Source: a virus. From it: a DNA stretch of 41,130 bases. Shown in pieces: positions 31,418 through 39,518 of this stretch (the stretch's first letter is position 1; the number at the start of each line of letters is the position of its first letter). The notes beneath the pieces were generated by a model that was not told the DNA's origin, did no database searches, and was given only the letters and a program-made list of their open reading frames with translations. The DNA lies in the IMG/VR virus record IMGVR_UViG_3300028391_000007, positions 1 to 41,130 of that record. The stretch is one strand, 5' to 3'. Both the position numbers and the translations under genes were made by a program.

Positions 31418-32211
31418 ACGGAAAACATTATGTAGATGCAACTAAGGTAAGTGTAGCTCCTATTGCTAAATCTATCGCTAAAGATATGATTATCAAAAAG
31501 CACTATACTCACGCTTGGACTGCTTGTAGATACGCATTGGGTATCTATCACACAATGGATGAAAATGATATATTCGGAAATGACCAAGAATTAGTTGGTG
31601 TAGCTGTATATGGATTTCCAGTTGGTGCAAAAGCATCCACTTCAGTTTGTGAAGGGTTAACCAAAGATAACATATTAGAACTTACTCGTTTATATGTAGA
31701 TGATGGTTATGGTTCAAATATTGAAAGTTGTGCATTAGGTAAAACCTTTCAATGGTTAAAGGATAATGATAAGAATATTAAAGTTCTTTTATCTTATGCT
31801 AATAATGGACAAGGACATGTTGGTGGAATATACAAAGCAACTAATTGGATTTATCAGGGTTTGAATACTGATATCGCTTTGATGCCAAATTGGGGTATTT
31901 CACTATCTAATGACCCATTTGATTGGATTCACTCAAGAACTGTATTTAATAATTGGGGAAGTGGTAACTTAGAACACCTTAGAAAAGAAATCGGTAAGCA
32001 GGGTTACAAAGAATTTTGGAGAAGAGAAGAACCACCAAAACATAGATACATTCAGATTCTTGCTCAAAATAAAAAAGAGAAAAAAGATTTAATCAAAAGG
32101 TTAAAGCATGAGATAAGACCTTATCCAAAAGATTTAAATGATTATAATACTGAAGTGGTACATCATACAACATATCCACCTGAAGAAAGTAATGAAATAA
32201 ATTTTTGGTAA
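31405..32211 (+). CDS. Mom-like DNA-modification protein (GNAT fold), copy 2
   Basis: 268 residues, homologous along its length to the protein at 30471: AKDMIIKKHYTHAW (25-38), LVGVAVYGFPVG (63-74), LELTRLYVDDGYGSN (91-105), SYANNGQGHVGGIYKATNW (130-148) and the C-terminal KHRYIQILAQNKKEKKDLIK. The Asp of SYSD in copy 1 is Asn here (SYAN), close to the presumed active site, so the two may differ in substrate or activity. The start overlaps the 52-aa ORF. It is followed by a promoter for the nuclease-like gene. Confidence 0.65.
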   Translation: MGKVDGKHYVDATKVSVAPIAKSIAKDMIIKKHYTHAWTACRYALGIYHTMDENDIFGNDQELVGVAVYGFPVGAKASTSVCEGLTKDNILELTRLYVDDGYGSNIESCALGKTFQWLKDNDKNIKVLLSYANNGQGHVGGIYKATNWIYQGLNTDIALMPNWGISLSNDPFDWIHSRTVFNNWGSGNLEHLRKEIGKQGYKEFWRREEPPKHRYIQILAQNKKEKKDLIKRLKHEIRPYPKDLNDYNTEVVHHTTYPPEESNEINFW

Positions 32212-32215
32212 AATA

Positions 32216-32247
32216 TTTGGATAATTAAAATATTATTCGTATATTTG
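32216..32247 (+). promoter_or_regulatory. Bacteroidetes-type promoter before the DGQHR/HNH gene
   Basis: TTTG 32216-32219, 20-base spacer, TATATTTG 32240-32247. The roughly 95-base leader downstream carries two similar hairpins (32263-32284 and 32307-32329). Confidence 0.8.
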
Positions 32248-32262
32248 TAAAACAAAAGAGTT

Positions 32263-32284
32263 GATATCACTCTATAACGATATC
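32263..32284 (+). promoter_or_regulatory. Leader hairpin / operator, copy 1
   Basis: GATATC at 32263-32268 pairs with GATATC at 32279-32284, enclosing the loop ACTCTATAAC. Closely related to copy 2, 44 bases downstream, with a compensating base-pair change in the stem. Likely an RNA element or operator in the mRNA leader. Confidence 0.55.
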
Positions 32285-32306
32285 GAAACTGTTAAATATG
32301 GGGTAA

Positions 32307-32329
32307 GGTATCACCTCAATAACGATACC
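32307..32329 (+). promoter_or_regulatory. Leader hairpin / operator, copy 2
   Basis: GGTATC at 32307-32312 pairs with GATACC at 32324-32329, enclosing ACCTCAATAAC. Compared with copy 1 the second stem pair changes from A-T to G-C on both sides, which favours selection for structure. It ends 17 bases before the start codon at 32347. Confidence 0.55.
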
Positions 32330-32346
32330 ACTTAAATTATTATATT

Positions 32347-33867
32347 ATGGCATTTAAAAAATCAATTGATGCAAAAGTTCTAACGGGTGGAACTCTAAAC
32401 AAACTCAGAGAATTATTTCCCTACATTCATGTAGATAAACACCAACTTCAAAGACTATTATCAGAGTGGGATGACCAAACCAAAGCTGAACATATGAGAG
32501 CTTGTTTCGAAGGTCATTCTAACATCTATACAATAGTTCTTATTAGTATAGAGGGTTGTTTAAATTATTGTAATGAAATTATTTCAGATTATGATAAAGA
32601 AGATACTCAATATGCAGCTGTAAAAGAGACTATTGATTACCTATCTGACTTAAAATCTAAAGGTAAAAAATACTTAAATATTGATGGTCAACATAGGGTA
32701 AAGACATATGAAGATTTTCTTAAATCTAAGTTTACATTAGATAAGAATGTAATTGATTACATTGAAAGAGATGGAAAAACTCCAATTGCTTATGATATGA
32801 AGGGTAAGGTGTTTAAAGATATGCCCGAAGAAACTCAAAAAGCAGTATTGGAAACACCATTAACATTGGTTATGATAAATAAAGCAACTCTACAAGATAT
32901 GGTAGATGTAACTATTTATACCAATATTGGTGAACCTTGGAATAATCACGAAAGACGAATTATCGTACCATCTAAATTCAATAGATTTTTGATGAGTTAT
33001 ATGAATGATAATCCTCTATTGGAGGCAATGTTTAATAATACAAAAAATCTATCTAGTGCATACTCTCTTTTAAAGAAAGGTGATTCATTGATAATTGCTG
33101 AGTGGATTACTTATTACTATAATGTTTTGAAGAACGATATCTATAAGTGGCCAAAAGAATCTCAATTAGATTTACAATCATCTGTGGTTGGATTAGATGG
33201 ACAATCTACTTCAAAATTAAAAAAATCTACAAAAGTAGTATCTAAAGTGGTGGATATGACAAACACAATTTCAAGTGTAAAATTTGAAAGAACACTTTTA
33301 GATAATTTATTCATATTACTTACTATATTGGAAACTTCATCGCATCCATTAAATTCTTTCCAAAAGAAAGTTAAGATTGGTAATCTAAGTAAATTTATGG
33401 ATTGGTTTATGAAAATGGAATCCAAATTAAGAGAAGCTGATTATTACATTAAAGATACTGATGGTAATATTGTTGTAGAACCAATTACAGGTAAAAAAAT
33501 GACAAATTCAGAATCATTTAAAAGAAAATGTGGAGCTAAAAAAGTAGATGATATTCAACTTAGAAGTAATCTGATGATTGAAGAATTCAACAATGATTAT
33601 GATAACTTATTTGCATCTGGTGTTGTATCTTTAGTTGATACCAAAAATTATACTAAAAAGGATAAGTTAGAAGCTGCTATCGAAAATGATTGGATAGATG
33701 CTAGTGGTGAGGAGTTTACTTTTGAAGAACTTATGGGGTCTGATTCAATAATTGAAGGAGACCATCAAGAAGCTAGAGATGCTGGTAATGATACTTCAAA
33801 AGAAAATTTGGTTCTTAGAAACAAAAGAGCAAATATTAGAAAATCAAATAAACAAATAATAAATTAA
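32347..33867 (+). CDS. DGQHR/DUF262-like protein with C-terminal HNH-type nuclease motif
   Basis: 506 residues. NIDGQHRVKTYEDFL (111-125) is the DGQHR motif shared by DUF262/ParB-like domains of GmrSD and SspE nucleases and of DndB-type regulators. The middle is mostly helical. The C-terminus has IEGDHQEARDAGNDTSKENL (469-488), then a LRNKRANIRKSNK end (490-502), matching the HNH layout DH...GG...N...N..K. Proteins joining these two domains restrict modified or unmodified foreign DNA, often sensing modification through the DGQHR part. Here the gene sits between Mom-like modification genes and a glycosyltransferase, with its own promoter and hairpin leader. Its stop overlaps the next start (TAATG). 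Whether it cuts host, rival-phage or unmodified DNA is unknown. Confidence 0.6.
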   Translation: MAFKKSIDAKVLTGGTLNKLRELFPYIHVDKHQLQRLLSEWDDQTKAEHMRACFEGHSNIYTIVLISIEGCLNYCNEIISDYDKEDTQYAAVKETIDYLSDLKSKGKKYLNIDGQHRVKTYEDFLKSKFTLDKNVIDYIERDGKTPIAYDMKGKVFKDMPEETQKAVLETPLTLVMINKATLQDMVDVTIYTNIGEPWNNHERRIIVPSKFNRFLMSYMNDNPLLEAMFNNTKNLSSAYSLLKKGDSLIIAEWITYYYNVLKNDIYKWPKESQLDLQSSVVGLDGQSTSKLKKSTKVVSKVVDMTNTISSVKFERTLLDNLFILLTILETSSHPLNSFQKKVKIGNLSKFMDWFMKMESKLREADYYIKDTDGNIVVEPITGKKMTNSESFKRKCGAKKVDDIQLRSNLMIEEFNNDYDNLFASGVVSLVDTKNYTKKDKLEAAIENDWIDASGEEFTFEELMGSDSIIEGDHQEARDAGNDTSKENLVLRNKRANIRKSNKQIIN

Positions 33868-34997
33868 TGAGAGTATTAGTAATACCTAATTATACAAATT
33901 TTGGACAAGTAAAGGATATCAATAGGGATTCGTTCCTATTGGTATTCAAATCTTTTTTAGATAACACACAAATTGGTAAAGAATGGGAGTGGGTTTTACC
34001 TTATCCAGGTGGTGGAATGCATAATCATCCTGGTATTATAAACACCTTTGAATACCCGAATGTAACGATGTTACAAATGGACCCGATAGATTGTTTCCCA
34101 GCTAAGATGCGAGTTGATTATCCTCATAAATTTTTTGAGAAAACTATTGAGAAATATGAAGGAGAATTCAATTTAGTATGGTCACACCTACCAGAATGGA
34201 CTAATTTATATAAGATATCAAGAATATATAATAAATTACAACCAATAATTGGGTACTGTCATTGGAGTGAAATACCTGAAAATGGTGCAAGAACTGAAAA
34301 CTCATTTTGGACAAACATTAGAGGTATTTTACAAATGGAAGTTTGTGGTGTAAACTCAAATTATCAGAAAAGTGTTATTCTTAAAAACGCAGCTAAAGAT
34401 TTCCAACCACATATCGTTGAAAAGTTGGATAAGATTATTCAGCCTTGGTATTTAGGATGTGATTCAGCTACTCCATCAAATGGGTATGATGATAAAACAA
34501 TCGTATTCAATCATAGAGAAGGTGTTTATACTGGTTCTAAGTGGTTTTGGGAAACTATGGATGAGTTATGGAAAGAAAGACAAGATTTCAAAGTTTATAC
34601 TACCTTAAAAGAAATGGGTAAATCATACACTAAATATATTGGAGCAGCTGATAGAAAAGTATATCTAAATCAGTTATCAAAAGCACATTTTGGTGTAGGT
34701 ACGTTTCAAGGTTATTCAGCTTGGAGTATGAGTACAACTGATGGATTTTCAGTAGGTGTACCATATTTACTACCAAATGATTTTTGTTATCCTGAAATGG
34801 TGGGTAATGATTATCCACTTCTTTATAATGGCAAGAAAGAATTTAAGGAAATGGTAATTAAGTTATTAGATGGTGATATTAAAAGACCTGATGTAACCCA
34901 TCTTGCCCAATCTCTTTTATGGGAATCACAAATTGAAAAATATTGGAATGTAGATAAAAACTTTATTAATACTGCTAGAAAAGAATTTAATGTATAA
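33867..34997 (+). CDS. GT-B-like glycosyltransferase, possibly acting on DNA
   Basis: 376 residues. It begins with a Rossmann strand MRVLVIPNYTNFGQV and has the two-domain GT-B look: TIVFNHREGVYTGSKWFWET (start of the second domain), FKVYTTLKEMG, then LSKAHFGVGTFQGYSAWSMS and TDGFSVGVPYLLPND with YPEMVG, the usual sugar-nucleotide-binding region (E-G-x-G/S... P). The substrate cannot be told from sequence. T4 uses GT-B enzymes to glucosylate DNA bases, and this gene is coupled on both sides (TAATG with the DGQHR/HNH gene, 8-base overlap with gp43), which favours a DNA-related role over a surface-sugar one. Confidence 0.6.
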   Translation: MRVLVIPNYTNFGQVKDINRDSFLLVFKSFLDNTQIGKEWEWVLPYPGGGMHNHPGIINTFEYPNVTMLQMDPIDCFPAKMRVDYPHKFFEKTIEKYEGEFNLVWSHLPEWTNLYKISRIYNKLQPIIGYCHWSEIPENGARTENSFWTNIRGILQMEVCGVNSNYQKSVILKNAAKDFQPHIVEKLDKIIQPWYLGCDSATPSNGYDDKTIVFNHREGVYTGSKWFWETMDELWKERQDFKVYTTLKEMGKSYTKYIGAADRKVYLNQLSKAHFGVGTFQGYSAWSMSTTDGFSVGVPYLLPNDFCYPEMVGNDYPLLYNGKKEFKEMVIKLLDGDIKRPDVTHLAQSLLWESQIEKYWNVDKNFINTARKEFNV

Positions 34998-37512
34998 AAA
35001 TTGTTATTACCAACGAGAAAAGAATCTCGTTCACATTTGGGATGATAAACAAGGATATAGAGCATTTCCTTATACTCGATACGCTTATGAAAAAGCAGTA
35101 AATGGCCCATTCACCACTTTATATGGTGATAAAGTAAGTAAGATTTACAAATTCAAAAAGGATGATCCTGATTTATTCGAAAGTGATGTACCTGAAACTA
35201 CAAGAGTATTAGTAGATACTTATACTGATTCGGATTTACCATCAGAAGGACACGTTATTCTTACATACGATATTGAGTGTGAAATGGAGAGTGGTTTACC
35301 AAATCCAGAAGAAGCAGAAAATGAATTAACTTCAATAGCATTACATGATTCTGCTACCAATCAATATTGGGTGTTGGTTATGGATAAAGATGGTATCTTA
35401 GAAGAGAAAACAACGGATAAATGTATTGTACTTCCTTTCAGAACTGAAGAGGATATGTTAATGAAGTATTTGGAGTTATATGAGATGATAAATCCATCTA
35501 TTGTAACTGGTTGGAATATCGATTACTTTGATACACCAATGTTGTATAATCGTATCAAACGATTATTAGGTAAAAGACACGCTAATAGATTATCACCAAT
35601 CGGTGAGTGTTTTTGGTCACCTTATCGTAAGAGATACTTTATGGCGGGTGTATCTTATTTAGATTATCTCTCACTTTATAAAAACTTTACATACTCAGAA
35701 TTAGATTCATATCGATTAGATTCTATTGCACAAAAAGAGTTAGGTAGAGGTAAGATTGAATATGATGGAAATTTGGATATTCTTTTCAAAGAAGATATTG
35801 AGAAGTTTATTGAATATAACTTAGTGGATGTTGAGTTAGTAGTTGAGTTTGATAAAAAACTTCAATTCATTGATACTGCAAGAGGTATTTGTCACGCTGG
35901 ACATGTTCCTTATGAAGATTTCGTTTATTCATCAAAATACTTAGAAGGTGCACTTTTAACTTATTTGAAAAGAAAAAGTATTGTAGCACCTAACAAACCT
36001 GCTGATAGAAGAGAACGAATGGAAGCTCTTAAAGAAAATAAGCAAGAGAAGTTTATCGGAGCTTATGTAAAAGCACCAATCGTTGGAAAGTATGATTGGA
36101 TATATGATTTGGATTTAACTTCACTATATCCATCAATTATTATGACAATTAATATTTCACCTGAAACAAAGATGGGTAAGATTGCTGATTGGAGTGCTGA
36201 GGATTTCGTAAAAGATAAGAGAGATAGTTGGGAAATTAATGGTGATAAAATCACACAAGAAAATCTAAAGAAGTTTTTTGAAAGAAGTAAATTTTCAGTT
36301 GCATCAAATGGTGTTTTATATAGAACTGATAAAGTAGGTTGTATTCCTGATATTTTGGATTTATGGTTCTCTCAGAGAGTTGAGTTCAAAAACAAAATGA
36401 AAGAATATGGAAAAAGTGGAGAAAAAGAAAAATACGAATGGTATAAAAAACGTCAGTTGGTTCAGAAAATTTTACTTAACTCTTTATATGGTGTGCTTGG
36501 CCTTCCTGCCTTTAGGTTCTATGATGTTGATAATGCTACCGCTGTTACCACAACGGGACAGACAGTTATTAAATCAACTGCGGATATGGCTAACATCAAA
36601 TATAATAAGGAGCTTAATACTCCTGATGCTGACTCTAATATATACATTGATACTGATTCAGTATTTTTCTCAGCAGCACCTCTTTTAGACCATAGGATTC
36701 CTAATTGGAAAGATAATGACCAACAAACAATAGCTGGGTTTGTAAATGATATTGCTGGTGAGATGCAAGATTATCTCAATGATTTTTATGATATTCTTGC
36801 TGAAAAGGTATTCAACGTAGATAAGGATAAACACCGATTTGAGATTAAGAAAGAATATGTTTCAAAAGCCGGTATTTGGATTGCTAAGAAACGATATGCA
36901 CAATGGATTATATCAGATAATGGTGTACCTGTTGATAAGTTAGATGTAAAGGGATTGGATGTTGTACGTTCTTCATATCCAGCAGCATTTAGAAAGTTTA
37001 TGAGTGAGGTTCTTATTGAAATTCTTAGAGGTGATACTGAAGAACAACTTACAAATAGAGTTTACGATTTCAAAAATGATTTGGTAAATATGGATGTTGT
37101 TAAGATTGCTAAAGCAGGGGCTGTAAAAAACTTAAATAAATACATGCCTAAAAAGAAAGACCAAACGGCAATGTTCCAATTCATTAGTGGAACACCAGCA
37201 CACGTAAAAGCATCAATTGCATACAATCAATTGTTAAAACACTTCAAAGTGGAAAATCAATACGAACCTTTGAAGGGTGGTGATAAAATTAAATGGGTAT
37301 ATTTGAAACAAAATCAATATGGGTTAGATGCAGTAGCTATGAATGGTTACAATGACCCACCTCAGATTATGGAGTTAATAAAAACTCATATCAACCACGA
37401 TAAAATCTTCGAAAGAGAACTTCTAAAGAAATTAGAAGATTTCTACGGAGCATTAGGGTGGGGAGAAGTTCTCTCTTCCAAAAAGACAGCTGAAAAGTTT
37501 TTCTCTTTTTAG
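34990..37512 (+). CDS. 43: Replicative DNA polymerase, family B (T4 gp43)
   Basis: 840 residues (T4: 898). Proofreading motifs: YDIECEME (D94, E96), VTGWNIDYFDTPML, and YNLVDVELVVEFD. Polymerase motifs: A DLDLTSLYPSII (about 373), B KILLNSLYGVLGLPAFRF (about 490), C YIDTDSVFF (D554, D556). All catalytic acids are present, so this is the working replicase, held by clamp gp45 (next gene) and loaded by gp44/62. The C-terminal KTAEKFFSF resembles the clamp-binding tail of phage polymerases. Its start overlaps the glycosyltransferase gene by 8 bases, so expression is linked to the modification block. Confidence 0.95.
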   Translation: MYKNCYYQREKNLVHIWDDKQGYRAFPYTRYAYEKAVNGPFTTLYGDKVSKIYKFKKDDPDLFESDVPETTRVLVDTYTDSDLPSEGHVILTYDIECEMESGLPNPEEAENELTSIALHDSATNQYWVLVMDKDGILEEKTTDKCIVLPFRTEEDMLMKYLELYEMINPSIVTGWNIDYFDTPMLYNRIKRLLGKRHANRLSPIGECFWSPYRKRYFMAGVSYLDYLSLYKNFTYSELDSYRLDSIAQKELGRGKIEYDGNLDILFKEDIEKFIEYNLVDVELVVEFDKKLQFIDTARGICHAGHVPYEDFVYSSKYLEGALLTYLKRKSIVAPNKPADRRERMEALKENKQEKFIGAYVKAPIVGKYDWIYDLDLTSLYPSIIMTINISPETKMGKIADWSAEDFVKDKRDSWEINGDKITQENLKKFFERSKFSVASNGVLYRTDKVGCIPDILDLWFSQRVEFKNKMKEYGKSGEKEKYEWYKKRQLVQKILLNSLYGVLGLPAFRFYDVDNATAVTTTGQTVIKSTADMANIKYNKELNTPDADSNIYIDTDSVFFSAAPLLDHRIPNWKDNDQQTIAGFVNDIAGEMQDYLNDFYDILAEKVFNVDKDKHRFEIKKEYVSKAGIWIAKKRYAQWIISDNGVPVDKLDVKGLDVVRSSYPAAFRKFMSEVLIEILRGDTEEQLTNRVYDFKNDLVNMDVVKIAKAGAVKNLNKYMPKKKDQTAMFQFISGTPAHVKASIAYNQLLKHFKVENQYEPLKGGDKIKWVYLKQNQYGLDAVAMNGYNDPPQIMELIKTHINHDKIFERELLKKLEDFYGALGWGEVLSSKKTAEKFFSF

Positions 37513-37543
37513 TTGGATAATTAAAAATAAATTCGTATATTAG
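37512..37543 (+). promoter_or_regulatory. Bacteroidetes-type promoter before sliding clamp
   Basis: GTTG (37512-37515), 20-base spacer, TATATTAG 37536-37543; each box is one base off consensus. It starts at the last base of the gp43 stop codon, 32 bases before the clamp start. Confidence 0.65.
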
Positions 37544-37574
37544 TAAACATTAAAATAAATCTTAAAAGTAAATT

Positions 37575-38270
37575 ATGGAAAAAGCAAAATTTGATGGTTT
37601 CATCAATCGATACAATCTCGGTGGAGAGGTTGAATCAGTAATGGTAAAATCTGAAGGTTCTAACCTTTCAGTTAGAATGATTTCAGATGATAAAACTCTT
37701 TTAGGGGATGTAACAGTAACAGGCGCAGATTTTCCTGATGGTGAATTTGGTATCTATACTACATCTCAATTAAAGGGGTTATTAAGTGTATTAGATAATA
37801 CAATCGATGTAGAAGAAGTAACAGGTGCACTAAAGTTCTCAGATAAAGGAACTAAGATGCAATATATGTTAGCAGCACCTTCAGTTATCCCAGCGGTACC
37901 TGATTTGAAAGCACTTCCTCCATTCAATGTAGATATTACATTAGATAATGAGTTTGTAAACAAATTCATCAAATCTAAGGGAGCATTAGCAGATGCTGAT
38001 ACATTCACATTCACTTGTAAAAACAACAAAGGAGAAATCATCTTAGGATATTCTTCTATTAACTCAAATAGAATCTCTATTTCAGTTGATTGTAAGTGTG
38101 ATGGTGATGTAGAACCAATCGCATTCTCAGCAAAATATCTAAAAGCTATCTTATTAGCAAACAAAGGTTCATCAACTTCATCTCTACAAATTTCTTCGCA
38201 GGGATTATCTAAAGTTGCATTTACCGAAGGAGAGTATGTATCAAATTACTATTTGGTAGAGATTAAGTAA
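37575..38270 (+). CDS. 45: Sliding clamp (T4 gp45)
   Basis: 231 residues (T4 gp45: 228). It shows the repeated beta-alpha-beta arrangement of clamps: VMVKSEGSNLSVRMISDD in the first part and NKGEIILGYSSINSNRISIS then FSAKYLKAILLANKG in the second. It encircles DNA as a trimer, tethers gp43, and in T4 also activates late transcription. Gene order 43-45-(DruA-like)-44-62 is close to T4's 43-62-44-45 cluster but rearranged. Confidence 0.9.
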   Translation: MEKAKFDGFINRYNLGGEVESVMVKSEGSNLSVRMISDDKTLLGDVTVTGADFPDGEFGIYTTSQLKGLLSVLDNTIDVEEVTGALKFSDKGTKMQYMLAAPSVIPAVPDLKALPPFNVDITLDNEFVNKFIKSKGALADADTFTFTCKNNKGEIILGYSSINSNRISISVDCKCDGDVEPIAFSAKYLKAILLANKGSSTSSLQISSQGLSKVAFTEGEYVSNYYLVEIK

Positions 38271-38290
38271 TAACCATTAAAAAAGTAACT

Positions 38291-39508
38291 ATGAGTTTTT
38301 GGGATACCGAACCAGCAAAACCTGAATTTATATTCGAAGATGAGAAAAGAAAACTCATTGAGAATATGGACTACCTTATGACAATGAGTGTAGAAGAACA
38401 AACACTTTATAAAAAGTGGGTTGAGTTGCAAGAGGATTCTATGATTAGAGATAAATCCCAAATCGCTACTCTTTATGATGCACAATGGAAACCAACTGAT
38501 ATCAACAATAAGGAACTAACAATCAAAGAAATTGAAGAGTTAGAACCTTATGTTGAAATCGTAGAGGATTCAACTGAAGCTACAAAGTGGACTTATCTTA
38601 GAAAGATGATTCACACTATGAGTTGGACAGCTAATCCTGGTAGAAATGTGAAATTGTTTATCAAAGATAAAAAGAGTGGTAAACTTTTAGGTTTAGTATC
38701 TTTAGCATCAGATGTAACATCTATGAAAGTAAGAGATGATTATATCGGATGGAATAAAGAGAACAAATTCAAAGAGGGTAAGTTGAACTACACAACTATC
38801 GCATCCACCATTGTTTGTACCCAACCTTTAGGTTACAACTTTTTAGGTGGTAAACTCACCGCAATGATGACTACTGTTCCAGAAGTTAGAGAGTATTGGA
38901 AAAAGAAGTATGGGCAAACATTGATAGGTGTAGGAACAACTTCCCTTTATGGAATTCATTCACAATATAATGGTATTCCACATTTTAAAACGTTAGGAGA
39001 ATCAGCTGGTAAGATTGCATTGAAACCTGATGATGAGTTCTATGACCCTTGGCATCAATGGATTAAGGAAAATAGAGCTGATTGGTATGAAAATGCTATT
39101 ACTAATGAAAGAATCCGAAATGGTAAATCTATGGGAACTGGTAAAGGAGCTAGTGGACCTGTGAGTGGTATCAAACAAAAGATACTTTCTCAGATTTTCA
39201 AAGAATGTGGTATTAGAGCATCCGATTATCATCACGGATTCAAAAGAGGAGTATATCTTGCTATGATGTATGAAAATGGACCTGAGTTCCTTCGTTCAGA
39301 AATTGAGGAATCAGAACTTAAAATGAAAAAGAAGTTTGTTGAGGGTGTTGATTACATTAATAATTGGTGGAAAAGACAAGCAATTAAAAGATACTCAAAG
39401 TTACATGATTCTGGTAGATTGAAACCTGAAGATTTATTCTATATCGATGGTATAGGTAAAGATTGGGAAACTTTCAAATCAGATAGATTAAACGAAGTAG
39501 GTAGATAA
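38291..39508 (+). CDS. DruA-like (DUF4338-type) protein in the clamp/clamp-loader cluster
   Basis: 405 residues. GKLLGLVSLASDVTSMKVRD then YIGWNKE (148-156), FLGGKLTAMM (184-193), WKKKYGQTLIGVGTTSLYG (203-221), and YNGIPHFKTLGESAGK (226-241) follow the DUF4338 pattern (L-x-G-...-RDxxIGW ... YG ... T-T-S-L-Y-G ... Y-N ... LGES/T-x-G). That family includes DruA, the signature protein of the Druantia anti-phage system. The molecular role of DruA is not firmly known; the fold may be GNAT-like. Here it lies between sliding clamp and clamp loader, 20 bases from gp45 and 10 from gp44, so it is probably expressed with the replication machinery. Family assignment is by eye. Confidence 0.6.
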   Translation: MSFWDTEPAKPEFIFEDEKRKLIENMDYLMTMSVEEQTLYKKWVELQEDSMIRDKSQIATLYDAQWKPTDINNKELTIKEIEELEPYVEIVEDSTEATKWTYLRKMIHTMSWTANPGRNVKLFIKDKKSGKLLGLVSLASDVTSMKVRDDYIGWNKENKFKEGKLNYTTIASTIVCTQPLGYNFLGGKLTAMMTTVPEVREYWKKKYGQTLIGVGTTSLYGIHSQYNGIPHFKTLGESAGKIALKPDDEFYDPWHQWIKENRADWYENAITNERIRNGKSMGTGKGASGPVSGIKQKILSQIFKECGIRASDYHHGFKRGVYLAMMYENGPEFLRSEIEESELKMKKKFVEGVDYINNWWKRQAIKRYSKLHDSGRLKPEDLFYIDGIGKDWETFKSDRLNEVGR

Positions 39509-39518
39509 AATATAAAAT

